Origin: Burkholderiaceae bacterium
Lineage (GTDB): Bacteria; Pseudomonadota; Gammaproteobacteria; Burkholderiales; Burkholderiaceae_C
Direction of reading: 5' to 3'
DNA: 18,034 bases
Assembly: GCA_023260355.1 (NCBI GenBank)
Contig: JALQVJ010000350.1
Span: forward strand, 1 to 18,034
Shown here: in pieces, positions 8,406 to 16,940 of the stretch
Numbering within the stretch: position 1 is the first letter of the stretch
How the letters are laid out: each line of letters begins with the position of its first letter
The notes under the pieces: model-generated
What the model saw: only the letters and a program-made list of their open reading frames with translations
Told to the model about the DNA's origin: nothing
Database searches by the model: none
Program-made: the position numbers and the translations under genes

Positions 8406-9686
8406 ATGGATCAACTTCGTATCACCGGCGGACAGAGATTGCATGGCACTGTGTCGATTTCTGGAGCCAAAAATGCTGCTCTGCCCGAGCTATGTGCGGT
8501 CTTGTTGACAGCCGAAAACGTGACTCTGCGCAATGTGCCGCAGTTACAGGATGTGCGCACCATGCTGAAGCTGATCGGGCACATGGGCGCTGCGTTCGAG
8601 GGTGATTTGGCTCAGGGCACGCTTCATTTTTCTGGTGCAAACGTTGGGCTGCCTGAAGCGCCTTACGATCTGGTCAAAACCATGCGGGCGTCGATCCTCG
8701 CTTTGGGCCCGTTGGTGGCCCGGTTTGGACATGCACGCGTGTCGCTTCCGGGTGGTTGCGCGATCGGATCTCGGCCGGTAGACCAACACATCAAAGGCCT
8801 ACAGGCCATGGGCGCGCGAATTGAAGTTGCGCAGGGCTATATTGAGGCACGGCTGGCTGAGGGGTTGACGCGCCTGCAGGGAGCGCGCATCACGACGGAC
8901 ATGGTGACGGTCACCGGGACTGAAAACCTCATGATGGCCGCGTGCTTGGCACAAGGGGAAACCATTCTCGAAAACGCGGCACAGGAGCCGGAGGTGGTGG
9001 ACTTGGCTGAGATGCTGATCGCCATGGGCGCACGCATCGAAGGACACGGCACGAGCCGCATCCGCATCCATGGCGTTGAGCGCCTCGGCGGCTGTGACCA
9101 CGCTGTGGTGGCTGATCGCATTGAAGCCGGGACCTTTTTGTGTGCAGTGGCCTGCGCCGGTGGCGATGCTGAATTGACCCACGCGCGAGGGGACCATCTC
9201 GAGGCGGTGATCGACAAGTTGGTCGATGCAGGCGTGCAAGTTGAGCGCATTGCCGGTGGCTTGCGTGTGCAAAGTGCGGGGGCTGTGGCGCTGAAGGCGC
9301 AGTCGTTCAGAACCACCGAGTACCCCGGTTTTCCGACAGATATGCAGGCCCAATTTATGGCGCTGAACATCGTCGCCCAGGGTCTGAGCAGTGTGACCGA
9401 AACCATTTTTGAAAACCGGTTCATGCACGTTCAAGAGATGCAGCGATTGGGCGCAAAGATTCATATCGACGGTCGATCCGCGATGATCGAGGGCGGTGCT
9501 CGCTTGTCGGGTGCAACCGTGATGGCGACCGATTTGAGGGCTTCAGCAAGTTTGGTGATCGCGGGCTTGGTGGCAGAGGGCGAGACATGGGTCGATCGCA
9601 TCTATCACTTGGACCGTGGCTATGATCGGATGGAACTGAAACTGCGTGGACTGGGTGCGAATATCGAGCGCGTCAGTGCGCGCTGA
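8406..9686 (+). CDS. murA: UDP-N-acetylglucosamine 1-carboxyvinyltransferase MurA
   Basis: This 426-residue cytoplasmic enzyme transfers enolpyruvate from phosphoenolpyruvate to UDP-N-acetylglucosamine, the first committed step of peptidoglycan synthesis. The substrate-binding lysine K22 (SGAKNAALP) and the catalytic cysteine C118 in [15 protein letters not shown] are both present. A cysteine here is the form normally sensitive to fosfomycin; the aspartate form is resistant. Other family landmarks are [18 protein letters not shown] and, near the end, [17 protein letters not shown]. Length matches the usual 418-430 residues. The start at 8406 lies one base after the ibaG stop, so the two are probably translated from one message. 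hisG follows after 16 bases. Confidence 0.98.
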   Translation: MDQLRITGGQRLHGTVSISGAKNAALPELCAVLLTAENVTLRNVPQLQDVRTMLKLIGHMGAAFEGDLAQGTLHFSGANVGLPEAPYDLVKTMRASILALGPLVARFGHARVSLPGGCAIGSRPVDQHIKGLQAMGARIEVAQGYIEARLAEGLTRLQGARITTDMVTVTGTENLMMAACLAQGETILENAAQEPEVVDLAEMLIAMGARIEGHGTSRIRIHGVERLGGCDHAVVADRIEAGTFLCAVACAGGDAELTHARGDHLEAVIDKLVDAGVQVERIAGGLRVQSAGAVALKAQSFRTTEYPGFPTDMQAQFMALNIVAQGLSSVTETIFENRFMHVQEMQRLGAKIHIDGRSAMIEGGARLSGATVMATDLRASASLVIAGLVAEGETWVDRIYHLDRGYDRMELKLRGLGANIERVSAR

Positions 9687-9697
9687 GATCAAAGGAA
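9684..9697 (+). repeat. Stop/Shine-Dalgarno module, copy 1 (murA/hisG junction)
   Basis: TGAGATCAAAGGAA contains the murA stop codon and the hisG ribosome binding site. The same 14 bases recur at 10357-10370. From the first base of the module to the hisG ATG (9703) is 19 bases. Confidence 0.75.
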
Positions 9698-9702
9698 GAA
9701 CG

Positions 9703-10359
9703 ATGATCACATTGGCGCTGTCCAAAGGACGGATTTTTGAGGAAACTCTGCCACTGATCCAAGCGGCAGGCATCGAAGTCAGCGAAGATCCAGAAAAGTC
9801 GCGCAAGCTGATCATTGGTACCAATTTGGCCGACGTGCGTGTCGTGCTTGTGCGTGCAACCGATGTGCCAACGTACGTGGCACAAGGTGGAGCAGATCTG
9901 GGCGTTTGTGGCTTGGATACGTTGATCGAGCACCGTGCGGAAGCCACCAGCGAAGACTTGTTTCAGCCAGTTGATCTGGGGATCGCCCGCTGCCGACTGA
10001 GTGTGGCAGTTCGCGATGATTTTGATTACGCGAGTGCAGTCCGTCGCGGTGCGCGCCTGAAGGTCGCAACCAAATACACCCATATGGCGAGGTCATTTTT
10101 TGCGGCCAAGGGCATGCACGTTGATTTGATCAAGCTTTACGGGAGCATGGAGTTGGCGCCCTTGATCGGGTTGGCGGACGCGATTGTGGATTTGGTATCC
10201 ACTGGCAACACACTGAAAGCCAACCGATTGGTTGAGGTTGAGCACATTCAGGACATCAGCGCACGCTTGGTTGTGAACCCTGCATCGCTAAAAATGAAGA
10301 CGGACCGAATCAAGCCGCTATTGGACGCGATTCAAGCAAAAGTTCGCGCGTCTGTTTGA
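9703..10359 (+). CDS. hisG: ATP phosphoribosyltransferase, short-form catalytic subunit HisG
   Basis: This 218-residue enzyme joins ATP and PRPP, the first step of histidine synthesis and usual point of histidine feedback inhibition. The N-terminus [18 protein letters not shown], the motif [15 protein letters not shown] and the PRPP-binding region [20 protein letters not shown] are typical. At this length it is the short form, which lacks the C-terminal regulatory domain and normally needs the HisRS-like partner HisZ; no hisZ is present in this window. The ATG at 9703 is supported by AAAGGA six bases upstream. The frame is open from 9646, but that part lies inside murA. It is the first his gene and probably cotranscribed with murA. 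Confidence 0.97.
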   Translation: MITLALSKGRIFEETLPLIQAAGIEVSEDPEKSRKLIIGTNLADVRVVLVRATDVPTYVAQGGADLGVCGLDTLIEHRAEATSEDLFQPVDLGIARCRLSVAVRDDFDYASAVRRGARLKVATKYTHMARSFFAAKGMHVDLIKLYGSMELAPLIGLADAIVDLVSTGNTLKANRLVEVEHIQDISARLVVNPASLKMKTDRIKPLLDAIQAKVRASV

Positions 10360-10370
10360 GATCAAAGGAA
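10357..10370 (+). repeat. Stop/Shine-Dalgarno module, copy 2 (hisG/hisD junction)
   Basis: TGAGATCAAAGGAA is an exact copy of 9684-9697, here holding the hisG stop and the hisD ribosome binding site. Nineteen bases from its first base lies the GTG at 10376, the same spacing as to the hisG ATG. The ATG at 10370 directly abuts AAAGGA with no spacer. This favours GTG 10376 as the hisD start. Confidence 0.75.
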
Positions 10371-10375
10371 TGGCT

Positions 10376-11692
10376 GTGAGCGTTGACTTGAATCTACCCT
10401 TGCTTGATACGCAATCGAGTGATTTTGAAGCGGTTTTTCAACAACGCTTGCACTGGTCTGGCGACACAGACGCTGGGATTGAAGAGCGTGTGCGCGGCAT
10501 TTTGAGTGACGTAGAGAGCCGAGGTGATGCTGCCGTCTTGGAATACACGCAGCGGTTTGATCGCCTTCAAGCAGCGTCGGTGGCGGCATTGGAAATTTCG
10601 GCAGACGATATGGCTGCTGCTTTTGAGTCGTTGCCCGTCGCGCAAAGACAAGCGTTAGAGCAAGCGGCCGCTCGTGTGCGGACCTATCACGAAGCGCAGC
10701 TCAAGGCCAATGGCCAAAGTTGGTCCTATCGTGACGAAAACGGAACCTTGCTGGGACAAAAAGTGACCCCTCTTGACCGTGTGGGTGTGTATGTTCCCGG
10801 AGGCAAGGCGGCCTACCCATCTTCTGTCCTCATGAACGTTGTTCCCGCTCAGGTGGCTGGTGTCAGAGACATCATCATGGTGGTACCAACCCCAGATGGT
10901 GAGCGAAACCTTTTGGTGTTGGCAGCAGCGCATTTGGCAGGGGTCACCCGTGCTTTTGCGATCGGCGGCGCTCAAGCGGTCGGCGCTCTTGCCTACGGCA
11001 CGGCGACGATTCCTGCGGTCGACAAAATCACTGGCCCAGGCAACGCCTATGTCGCCAGCGCCAAACGCCGTGTCTTTGGCCGTGTTGGCATCGACATGAT
11101 TGCCGGGCCGAGCGAAATTTTGATCGTCGCTGACGGCACGACGTCGCCCGACTGGGTGGCAATGGATTTGTTCAGCCAGGCCGAGCACGATGAGTTGGCG
11201 CAGAGCGTGTTGTTGTGCCCGAGCATGGACTACATCGAGGCGGTGCGCGACAGCATGATCAGGCTGCTGCCGACCATGCCTCGAGCCGAGATTATTTTGG
11301 CGTCCTTGAATGGGCGAGGCATGTTGGTCAAAACGCGCGATATGGATGAGGCGTGTGCGATCAGCAATCGCATTGCCCCAGAGCACCTAGAGATTTCGAG
11401 TCAAGAGCCTGAGCGATGGGAGCCATTGCTCCGGCACGCTGGTGCAATTTTCATGGGTGCCTTCACCAGCGAATCGCTCGGCGATTACTGTGCGGGCCCC
11501 AATCATGTATTGCCGACGTCAGGGACAGCCCGTTTCAGTTCACCGTTGGGCGTGTATGACTTCCAAAAGCGCAGCAGTCTGATCGGTGTCAGTGAGGCTG
11601 GCGCGCAAGCTCTTGGGCCGATTGCAGTCACCCTTGCGGAGGGGGAGGGCCTGCAGGCCCATGCTGAGGCAGCTCGGATGCGTCTGCGCTGA
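10376..11692 (+). CDS. hisD: Histidinol dehydrogenase HisD
   Basis: This zinc enzyme of about 438 residues oxidises L-histidinol to L-histidine in two NAD-dependent steps, the last reactions of the pathway. Zinc ligands are visible as Q and H in [13 protein letters not shown], the aspartate in [13 protein letters not shown] and the histidine in [11 protein letters not shown] near the C-terminus. The catalytic Glu-His pair is in [10 protein letters not shown]. The nucleotide-binding region reads [20 protein letters not shown] chose GTG 10376 because AAAGGA sits six bases upstream, exactly as at hisG; the ATG at 10370 would add two residues but has no spacer after the ribosome binding site. A bidirectional terminator follows 14 bases after the stop, so this transcript ends here. 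Confidence 0.97.
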   Translation: MSVDLNLPLLDTQSSDFEAVFQQRLHWSGDTDAGIEERVRGILSDVESRGDAAVLEYTQRFDRLQAASVAALEISADDMAAAFESLPVAQRQALEQAAARVRTYHEAQLKANGQSWSYRDENGTLLGQKVTPLDRVGVYVPGGKAAYPSSVLMNVVPAQVAGVRDIIMVVPTPDGERNLLVLAAAHLAGVTRAFAIGGAQAVGALAYGTATIPAVDKITGPGNAYVASAKRRVFGRVGIDMIAGPSEILIVADGTTSPDWVAMDLFSQAEHDELAQSVLLCPSMDYIEAVRDSMIRLLPTMPRAEIILASLNGRGMLVKTRDMDEACAISNRIAPEHLEISSQEPERWEPLLRHAGAIFMGAFTSESLGDYCAGPNHVLPTSGTARFSSPLGVYDFQKRSSLIGVSEAGAQALGPIAVTLAEGEGLQAHAEAARMRLR

Positions 11693-11706
11693 GGTTCAAA
11701 AACGGC

Positions 11707-11744
11707 CACAGCAAAAAGCCGCCATTTGGCGGCTTTTTGCTGTG
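11707..11744. terminator. Bidirectional intrinsic terminator between convergent hisD and hisC
   Basis: A perfect 17-base inverted repeat (CACAGCAAAAAGCCGCC, loop ATTT, GGCGGCTTTTTGCTGTG) contains a GC core GCCGCC/GGCGGC flanked by A5 on the left and T5 on the right. Read from either strand it gives a GC-rich hairpin followed by five U residues. It lies 14 bases after the hisD stop and 30 bases past the end of hisC on the opposite strand. Confidence 0.9.
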
Positions 11745-11774
11745 CGGGTGGGTGAGGAGCGGCAGCTTTTCCTC

Positions 11775-12854
11775 TCAGGCCGCTCCATGCAAAATTGAGC
11801 GCAAAGCATCGAGCAGTTGCACAGTCTGCCGCTCAGTACCGACCGTGATTCGCAGGTAGTCGCTGATCCGGGGTTTATCAAAGTGCCTCACCAAAATCGC
11901 GCGCTCGCGCAGCGCCTCAGCCAGCGCTGCACCTTCGCGCTCGGGGTGTTTGGCGAACACAAAATTGGCAGCGGATGGCAGGACCTCAAACCCCAGTTCA
12001 ATCAGACCCGCGGTCATGCGCTCGCGCGTTTGGATCACTTGCTGGCATGCGCGTTGGAAGTAGGGTTCATCTTCAACGGACGCTACGGCGCCAGCCAAAG
12101 CCAGCTTGTCTAGTGGGTATGAATTGAAGCTGTTTTTGACCCGCTCAAGGCCTTCAATCAGTGCTCGCTGCCCCAGTGCATAGCCAACGCGCAACCCGGC
12201 CAACGATCTGCTTTTGGAGAACGTGTGCACGACCAGAAGGTTGGGGTACCGGTCGATCAACGTGGCGGCAGACTCCCCGCCGAAGTCGATGTAAGCCTCG
12301 TCGATCACGACCATGGCTTGCGGGTTACCCGACACCAACCGCTCGATGTCGTTCAATGGCAACAGGCGACCCGTGGGTGCGTTGGGGTTGGGCAGGATGA
12401 TCGCGCCAGCGGCTTCGTCACCTTGGCCGACGTAATCCTCGACCCGGATGCTCAACTCGCTATCCAAGGGAATGGCCCGATATCGGATGCCATACAGCCC
12501 ACAGTAAACGGGGTAGAAGCTGTAGGTGATGTCGGGAAACAGCAGCGGTCCATCGTGTTTGAGGAGCCCCATGAATGCATGGGCGAGTACCTCGTCTGAG
12601 CCGTTGCCCACGAAAACCTGGTCAGGTTGTAGGCCGAAGCGCGCGCTCAGGGCCTGCTTCAGTGCTGCACCGTTGGGGTCCGGATATAGGCGAAGTGATT
12701 CATTCAATGCCGCCTGAATGGCCGCCATCACTCGAGGCGATGGGCCACTGGGGTGTTCATTGGTGTTGAGCTTCACCAAGCCAGTGATTTGCGGCTGCTC
12801 CCCGGGGGTATAGGGGGTGAGGTCGTGGACAACGTCGCTCCAGAATTTGCTCAT
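11775..12854 (-). CDS. hisC: Histidinol-phosphate aminotransferase HisC
   Basis: This 359-residue PLP enzyme of aminotransferase fold type I converts imidazole-acetol phosphate to histidinol phosphate using glutamate. The PLP lysine is K214 in [15 protein letters not shown]185 and Y188 in [10 protein letters not shown] and the asparagine in LPNPNAPTG are the other cofactor contacts. The N-terminal substrate region [13 protein letters not shown] is typical of HisC. The start is the ATG complementary to 12852-12854; 24 further open codons upstream run across the intergenic region and have no family similarity. No strong ribosome binding site is seen. The gene is on the minus strand, opposite to all other his genes, so it needs its own promoter upstream of 12854. 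It reads toward hisD. Confidence 0.96.
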   Translation of the reverse strand: MSKFWSDVVHDLTPYTPGEQPQITGLVKLNTNEHPSGPSPRVMAAIQAALNESLRLYPDPNGAALKQALSARFGLQPDQVFVGNGSDEVLAHAFMGLLKHDGPLLFPDITYSFYPVYCGLYGIRYRAIPLDSELSIRVEDYVGQGDEAAGAIILPNPNAPTGRLLPLNDIERLVSGNPQAMVVIDEAYIDFGGESAATLIDRYPNLLVVHTFSKSRSLAGLRVGYALGQRALIEGLERVKNSFNSYPLDKLALAGAVASVEDEPYFQRACQQVIQTRERMTAGLIELGFEVLPSAANFVFAKHPEREGAALAEALRERAILVRHFDKPRISDYLRITVGTERQTVQLLDALRSILHGAA

Positions 12855-12885
12855 CGTAGGGCTCGCAGGCGTGTAACAGCGCGAT

Positions 12886-12895
12886 ATTGCGCAAT
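12886..12895. promoter_or_regulatory. Palindrome in the hisC-hisB divergent intergenic region
   Basis: ATTGCGCAAT is a perfect 10-base palindrome, and with one mismatch the symmetry reaches 14 bases. It sits between the hisC start (12854) and a candidate hisB -10 box at 12905. It could be an operator for a dimeric regulator, but a palindrome this short can occur by chance. Confidence 0.3.
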
Positions 12896-12901
12896 CTGCA
12901 G

Positions 12902-12910
12902 TGGTATTAT
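12902..12910 (+). promoter_or_regulatory. Candidate extended -10 promoter for hisBHAFIE
   Basis: TGGTATTAT contains a TG-N extension directly before TATTAT, an extended -10 motif, which tolerates the lack of a good -35 box seen here. Transcription would start near 12917, giving about 44 bases of leader before hisB. A promoter is expected in this gap, since plus-strand transcription from hisD is terminated and hisC points the other way. On the minus strand the same bases read CATAAT, a possible hisC -10. Confidence 0.45.
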
Positions 12911-12960
12911 GCCGTGCTAGGCCCACCTCTAATCCAACAACGCACCCAGCGTTTCAAGCC

Positions 12961-13548
12961 ATGCGGCAAGCAGAAATCTCCCGCAACACCCTGGAAACCC
13001 AAATCACCGTGAAAGTGAATTTGGACGGCTCAGGGGTATCTCGAATCCACACAGGCATTGGTTTTTTTGACCATATGCTCGACCAAATCGCGCGGCACGG
13101 GATGATGGATATCGACATTCATGCCAAGGGCGATTTGCATATCGATGGCCACCACACGGTGGAAGACGTTGGCATTGCGTTGGGACAAGCGGTTTCGCAA
13201 GCATTGGGCGAGAAGCGGGGAATCCAACGCTATGGACACGCCTATGTCCCCCTGGATGAAGCATTGTCACGCGTGGTGGTCGATTTCTCTGGCCGTCCCG
13301 GATTGTCGATGCACGTGCCCTTCAAGAGTGGCATGGTTGGCGCTTTTGATACCCAGCTCGCGTTTGAGTTTTTCCAGGGCTTTGTGAATCACGCATTGGT
13401 TACCCTGCACATCGACAATCTGCGTGGTGAAAATGCGCACCACCAAGCCGAGACCGTCTTTAAGGCGTTCGGCCGCGCGCTTCGCATGGCGTTAACAGTG
13501 GACGATCGATTGGGCAACGCTGTCCCATCGACCAAAGGCTCGCTCTGA
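12961..13548 (+). CDS. hisB: Imidazoleglycerol-phosphate dehydratase HisB
   Basis: This 195-residue monofunctional dehydratase converts imidazoleglycerol phosphate to imidazole-acetol phosphate using manganese. Both metal-binding histidine motifs are present: HHTVED at residues 64-69 and HHQAE at 160-164; [18 protein letters not shown] near 30-47 is also typical. The length shows there is no fused histidinol-phosphatase domain, unlike E. coli HisB, so that phosphatase must be encoded elsewhere. The ATG at 12961 begins the homology; there is no recognisable ribosome binding site upstream (GTTTCAAGCC). Sixty bases of open frame upstream are intergenic. It is the first gene of the second plus-strand his unit, and hisH follows after 26 bases. 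Confidence 0.97.
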   Translation: MRQAEISRNTLETQITVKVNLDGSGVSRIHTGIGFFDHMLDQIARHGMMDIDIHAKGDLHIDGHHTVEDVGIALGQAVSQALGEKRGIQRYGHAYVPLDEALSRVVVDFSGRPGLSMHVPFKSGMVGAFDTQLAFEFFQGFVNHALVTLHIDNLRGENAHHQAETVFKAFGRALRMALTVDDRLGNAVPSTKGSL

Positions 13549-13574
13549 ATTCTTCAATCTTTGGATAGTTTGAG

Positions 13575-14228
13575 ATGGCACAACGCAGCGTCGCGGTGGT
13601 GGATTACGGCATGGGCAACTTGCGGTCCGTGTTTCAAGCGGTGCGCCATGTGGCGGACGGTGCTTTTGATGTGGTGGTCACTGACAGCCCTCAAGTCGTG
13701 AACGATGCGCAGCGCGTTGTGCTGCCGGGTCAGGGCGCCATGCCTGATTGCATGGCTGCACTGGATCAGTCCGGGCTGCGCGATGCTGTCATGCGCGCGG
13801 CAGCGGAGAAGCCCTTGTTCGGCGTGTGCGTGGGCATGCAAATGTTGCTCGAACACAGCGACGAGGGGAGTGTGCCGAGCCTGGGCCTGATTCCAGGCGC
13901 AGTGCACCGCTTTGATTTGGAGGGACGAGTGCAGGCAGATGGCAGTCGTTTCAAAGTGCCGCAGATGGGTTGGAATCGTGTGTTTTACGGTCACCCAAAG
14001 CCGCACGCCTTGTTTGACGGCGTGGCAGACGGTACTTACTATTATTTTGTGCACAGCTACTACGCTCAACCTGAATCGACTCAGCACGCCGCCGCCTATG
14101 CTGATTTTGGTGGCATTTTTTGCGCTGCGCTCGCGAAAGACAATCTGTTTGCGACGCAGTTTCACCCTGAAAAAAGTGCCGATCAGGGTCTTGCGCTTTA
14201 CAGAAATTTTCTCCACTGGAACCCTTGA
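13575..14228 (+). CDS. hisH: Imidazole glycerol phosphate synthase glutaminase subunit HisH
   Basis: This 217-residue class I glutamine amidotransferase releases ammonia from glutamine for the HisF cyclase. The catalytic triad is complete: C85 in [13 protein letters not shown], and H197 and E199 in ATQFHPEKS. The N-terminus [14 protein letters not shown] and the oxyanion-region motif [12 protein letters not shown] near residue 49 are typical of HisH. The ATG at 13575 follows hisB by 26 bases with only a weak purine stretch (GAG) before it. HisH and HisF form a heterodimer in which ammonia is channelled. hisA lies between them here, a common order. Confidence 0.97.
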   Translation: MAQRSVAVVDYGMGNLRSVFQAVRHVADGAFDVVVTDSPQVVNDAQRVVLPGQGAMPDCMAALDQSGLRDAVMRAAAEKPLFGVCVGMQMLLEHSDEGSVPSLGLIPGAVHRFDLEGRVQADGSRFKVPQMGWNRVFYGHPKPHALFDGVADGTYYYFVHSYYAQPESTQHAAAYADFGGIFCAALAKDNLFATQFHPEKSADQGLALYRNFLHWNP

Positions 14229-14243
14229 ACCTACTGACCTGTC

Positions 14244-14987
14244 ATGTTGTTGATTCCTGCCATTGATTTGAAAGACGGTATGTGCGTGCGCCTCAAACAA
14301 GGCGACATGGATCAAACCACGGTGTTTGCTGACAATCCTGCGGAACAGGCGAGGGCTTGGGTGGATCAAGGCGCGCGCCGTTTGCATTTGGTCGATTTGA
14401 ATGGCGCCTTTGCTGGCAAGCCGAAAAACGAAGAGGCCATCCGCGCCATTTTGAAAGAGGTGGGCGGTGAAATCGACGTTCAGCTTGGCGGAGGCATCCG
14501 TGACATGGACACGATCGAGCGATACCTCGATCTGGGTTTGCGCTACATCATCATTGGTACTGCCGCGGTGCGAGACCCTGGGTTTTTGCGCGACGCCTGC
14601 ACGGCGTTCGGCGGCAGCATTATTGTGGGTTTGGATGCCAAGGACGGCAAAGTGGCAACCGATGGTTGGAGCAAGCTGACCGGACACGATGTGGCGGACT
14701 TGGCCAAGAAGTACGAAGATTATGGGGTCGACTCCATCATCTACACGGACATTGGGCGGGACGGGATGTTGGCTGGCATCAACATCGAGGCAACGGTCAA
14801 ACTAGCGCGTGCATCGTCCATTCCTGTCATCGCCTCGGGCGGGCTGAACAATCTAGACGACATCCGCGCGCTGTGCGGCGTTGAGCATGAAGGCGTTGAG
14901 GGCGTGATTTGTGGTCGCTCCATCTACACCGGCTCACTGGATTTCGCCGAGGGCCAAAAGCTCGCGGATGAGTGGGAAGGCGCATAA
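14244..14987 (+). CDS. hisA: Phosphoribosylformimino-5-aminoimidazole carboxamide ribotide isomerase HisA
   Basis: This 247-residue (beta-alpha)8-barrel enzyme performs the Amadori rearrangement of ProFAR to PRFAR. The catalytic aspartates are D8 in [10 protein letters not shown] and D131 in [17 protein letters not shown]. Phosphate-binding loops of the barrel are seen as [10 protein letters not shown] near residues 78-87 and VIASGGLNN in the second half. Its half-barrel repeat and its similarity to the adjacent hisF reflect the known paralogy of these two enzymes. The start at 14244 lies 15 bases after the hisH stop with no clear ribosome binding site, so coupled translation is likely. The hisF start codon follows the stop directly. 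Confidence 0.97.
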   Translation: MLLIPAIDLKDGMCVRLKQGDMDQTTVFADNPAEQARAWVDQGARRLHLVDLNGAFAGKPKNEEAIRAILKEVGGEIDVQLGGGIRDMDTIERYLDLGLRYIIIGTAAVRDPGFLRDACTAFGGSIIVGLDAKDGKVATDGWSKLTGHDVADLAKKYEDYGVDSIIYTDIGRDGMLAGINIEATVKLARASSIPVIASGGLNNLDDIRALCGVEHEGVEGVICGRSIYTGSLDFAEGQKLADEWEGA

Positions 14988-15779
14988 GTGCTGGCCAAAC
15001 GCATCATCCCTTGTTTGGATGTGACCGGGGGACGGGTCGTCAAGGGTGTGAATTTCGTCGAGCTCAGAGATGCAGGAGACCCTGTCGAAGTCGCTGCCCG
15101 GTATAACGATCAAGGCGCTGACGAGCTGACTTTTTTGGACATCACGGCCACGAGCGATGCGCGGGATGTGATCCTGCATGTGATTGAAGCCGTGGCCTCA
15201 CAGGTGTTCATTCCGCTGACGGTTGGTGGTGGCGTGCGCACGGTGGACGATGTGCGGCGCTTGCTCAACGCGGGTGCTGACAAAGTGAGCTTCAACTCCG
15301 CTGCCATTGCCAACCCGCAAGTCATCCAAGACGCCGCGCGCAAGTATGGCTCGCAATGCATCGTGGTCGCCATCGATGCCAAACGCAGGCAGGGTTCAGA
15401 CGAACAACAGCGCGGTCCAGGCTGGGACGTTTACAGCCACGGTGGCCGCCAAAATACAGGCCTAGACGCCGTGGCATGGGCACAAAAGATGGCCGCTATG
15501 GGTGCTGGCGAAATTCTGCTGACCAGCATGGACAGGGATGGCACCAAGTCGGGGTTCGATCTGGGTCTGACGCGCACCGTCTCCGATACCATCAGTGTTC
15601 CAGTGATTGCCTCGGGTGGTGTGGGTGACCTCGATCACCTGGCTGATGGTGTCCAGCAAGGCGGCGCAGACGCCGTTTTGGCTGCCAGTATTTTCCATTA
15701 CGGTGAGTTCACTGTGGGGCAAGCCAAGGCGCACATGGCGGCCCGCGGGATTACTGTGCGCATGGAGCAAGTGCGATGA
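14988..15779 (+). CDS. hisF: Imidazole glycerol phosphate synthase cyclase subunit HisF
   Basis: This 263-residue (beta-alpha)8 barrel uses ammonia from HisH to turn PRFAR into imidazoleglycerol phosphate and AICAR, which feeds purine synthesis. The catalytic aspartates D11 ([15 protein letters not shown]) and D130 ([13 protein letters not shown]) are at the canonical positions. Phosphate-binding loops read [13 protein letters not shown] and [12 protein letters not shown]. The start is a GTG placed immediately after the hisA stop (TAAGTG), with GAAGG within the hisA end as ribosome binding site. The stop overlaps hisI as ATGA. The length is slightly above the usual 253-258 residues because of an insertion around [18 protein letters not shown]. 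Confidence 0.98.
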   Translation: MLAKRIIPCLDVTGGRVVKGVNFVELRDAGDPVEVAARYNDQGADELTFLDITATSDARDVILHVIEAVASQVFIPLTVGGGVRTVDDVRRLLNAGADKVSFNSAAIANPQVIQDAARKYGSQCIVVAIDAKRRQGSDEQQRGPGWDVYSHGGRQNTGLDAVAWAQKMAAMGAGEILLTSMDRDGTKSGFDLGLTRTVSDTISVPVIASGGVGDLDHLADGVQQGGADAVLAASIFHYGEFTVGQAKAHMAARGITVRMEQVR

Positions 15780-16195
15780 GTGGCGATACCCAATGGTTGG
15801 ACCAAGTCCGATGGGATCACCAAGGGCTTGTCCCCGTCATCGCACAGGAGCAAGCGACGGGCGATGTGCTCATGTTTGCGTGGATGGATAGGGAAGCGTT
15901 GCGACTGACGGCGGAACAAGGACGCGCCGTCTATTACAGTCGGTCGCGCCAGCGCCTCTGGTTCAAAGGCGAGGAGTCGGGGCATGTCCAAAAAGTGCAT
16001 GCCATCCGGTTGGACTGCGACAACGACGTGGTGTTGATTCAAGTGACTCAGCAGGGACACGAGCCCAGTATCGCTTGTCACACCGGTCGCCACAGTTGTT
16101 TCCATCAACGTTGGGAGGCTGGCGAGTGGGTGTCGGTTGACCCTGTTCTCAAAGATCCCGACAGCATTTATGCTCAACCCCATGAACAACGATGA
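15776..16195 (+). CDS. hisI: Phosphoribosyl-AMP cyclohydrolase HisI
   Basis: This 139-residue metalloenzyme opens the adenine ring of phosphoribosyl-AMP, the third step of the pathway. Metal-binding residues are visible: the DCDND motif at residues 80-84 (magnesium aspartates and a zinc cysteine) and the cysteines C101 and C108 in CHTGRHSCF. The [18 protein letters not shown] stretch is a hallmark of the family. This is the separate cyclohydrolase, not the HisI-HisE fusion of E. coli; the pyrophosphohydrolase is the next gene. The ATG overlaps the hisF stop by four bases (ATGA), and the end overlaps hisE by 14 bases. Confidence 0.96.
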   Translation: MSGDTQWLDQVRWDHQGLVPVIAQEQATGDVLMFAWMDREALRLTAEQGRAVYYSRSRQRLWFKGEESGHVQKVHAIRLDCDNDVVLIQVTQQGHEPSIACHTGRHSCFHQRWEAGEWVSVDPVLKDPDSIYAQPHEQR

Positions 16196-16553
16196 TGTGA
16201 TCGCGAGGCTGTGTGCGGTCGTGGAGAGCCGCAAACCGGCACAGGGCGGAAACCCTGATACCAGTTACGTCGCGCGCTTGCTGCACAAAGGACCTGACGC
16301 TTTTTTGAAAAAAGTCGGCGAAGAAGCGACTGAAGTGGTCATGGCGGCCAAAGATCTGCAGTCAGGCGCAGGCAGCGCACAAGCGTTGGTCGGCGAAGTC
16401 GCGGACCTTTGGTTCCACACGATGGTTGCCCTTGCACACTTTGGTGTCACGGCTGAGGACGTGGTGGCCGAGTTGGCCAGACGTGAGGGTTTGAGCGGCC
16501 TGGATGAAAAGGCCTTGCGCAAGGCAAAGATGCGCGAGCGGGGGGACGTTTGA
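16182..16553 (+). CDS. hisE: Phosphoribosyl-ATP pyrophosphatase HisE
   Basis: This 123-residue alpha-helical enzyme removes pyrophosphate from phosphoribosyl-ATP, the second step of the pathway. It belongs to the all-alpha NTP pyrophosphatase (MazG-like) group; the metal-binding acidic helix [16 protein letters not shown] lies at about residues 43-58, with a second acidic helix [15 protein letters not shown] further on. The ATG at 16182 overlaps the end of hisI by 14 bases; an in-frame ATG at 16170 would add four residues. Neither start has a ribosome binding site, so translation is probably coupled to hisI. The stop overlaps the next gene as TTGA. Confidence 0.95.
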   Translation: MNNDDVIARLCAVVESRKPAQGGNPDTSYVARLLHKGPDAFLKKVGEEATEVVMAAKDLQSGAGSAQALVGEVADLWFHTMVALAHFGVTAEDVVAELARREGLSGLDEKALRKAKMRERGDV

Positions 16554-16930
16554 GCGACCCCACGGAGCTGATGACACAGCGCCTGCGGTCGTTGCACACG
16601 GCAGGCACAGTGAGTTATGTGCTTCATTTGTTGGTGGCGGTTGGGGCGATGATCCCCGGCGGTCAGTGGGGCCCCATCCTCTTGCTCGTCGCACTCACAA
16701 TTGACTTGCTCAAGCGGTCGGAAGCGGTTGGCACTTGGCAGCACTCCCACTTCGCGTGGCGCATTCGCAGTGTGGTCTGGTGCGGACTGGCGTATTTGCT
16801 CACCTCGCCCTTGTGGTTGTTTTTCTTGTGGCCAGGCTTCTTGGCTTGGTTGATCATTTCTATTTGGTTTTTGGTCCGAATCGTGCGTGGTTTTTTAGCC
16901 ATGACCGATGAGCGGGCGATGCCCTATTGA
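16550..16930 (+). CDS. Small three-helix membrane protein (DUF4870-like)
   Basis: This protein of about 126 residues has three hydrophobic segments, roughly residues 22-55 (broken by GG), 67-86 and 88-106. The region between the first two, [15 protein letters not shown], and the end, [17 protein letters not shown], resemble small DUF4870/YIP1-like inner-membrane proteins often found next to hisE and hinT in Betaproteobacteria. I know no function for it, and no catalytic residues are visible. The start is uncertain: TTG at 16550 overlaps the hisE stop as TTGA with GGGGG four bases upstream, while an ATG at 16571 has GGAG only three bases upstream. Its position as the last gene coupled to the his operon suggests co-expression, not a role in histidine synthesis. 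Confidence 0.85.
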   Translation: MSDPTELMTQRLRSLHTAGTVSYVLHLLVAVGAMIPGGQWGPILLLVALTIDLLKRSEAVGTWQHSHFAWRIRSVVWCGLAYLLTSPLWLFFLWPGFLAWLIISIWFLVRIVRGFLAMTDERAMPY

Positions 16931-16940
16931 GGATAGTGAA

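Noticed and set aside
13554..14687. 377-codon minus-strand open frame opposite hisH and hisA
   Set aside because: It lies fully antisense to two well-conserved genes with intact catalytic residues. Its translation is rich in His, Arg and Gln, as expected for the reverse complement of GC-biased codons, and no domain is recognisable.
14244..15779. hisA and hisF as a possible recent tandem duplication
   Set aside because: The similarity is the ancient paralogy of the two (beta-alpha)8-barrel enzymes. Each has its own catalytic residues and they differ strongly in sequence.
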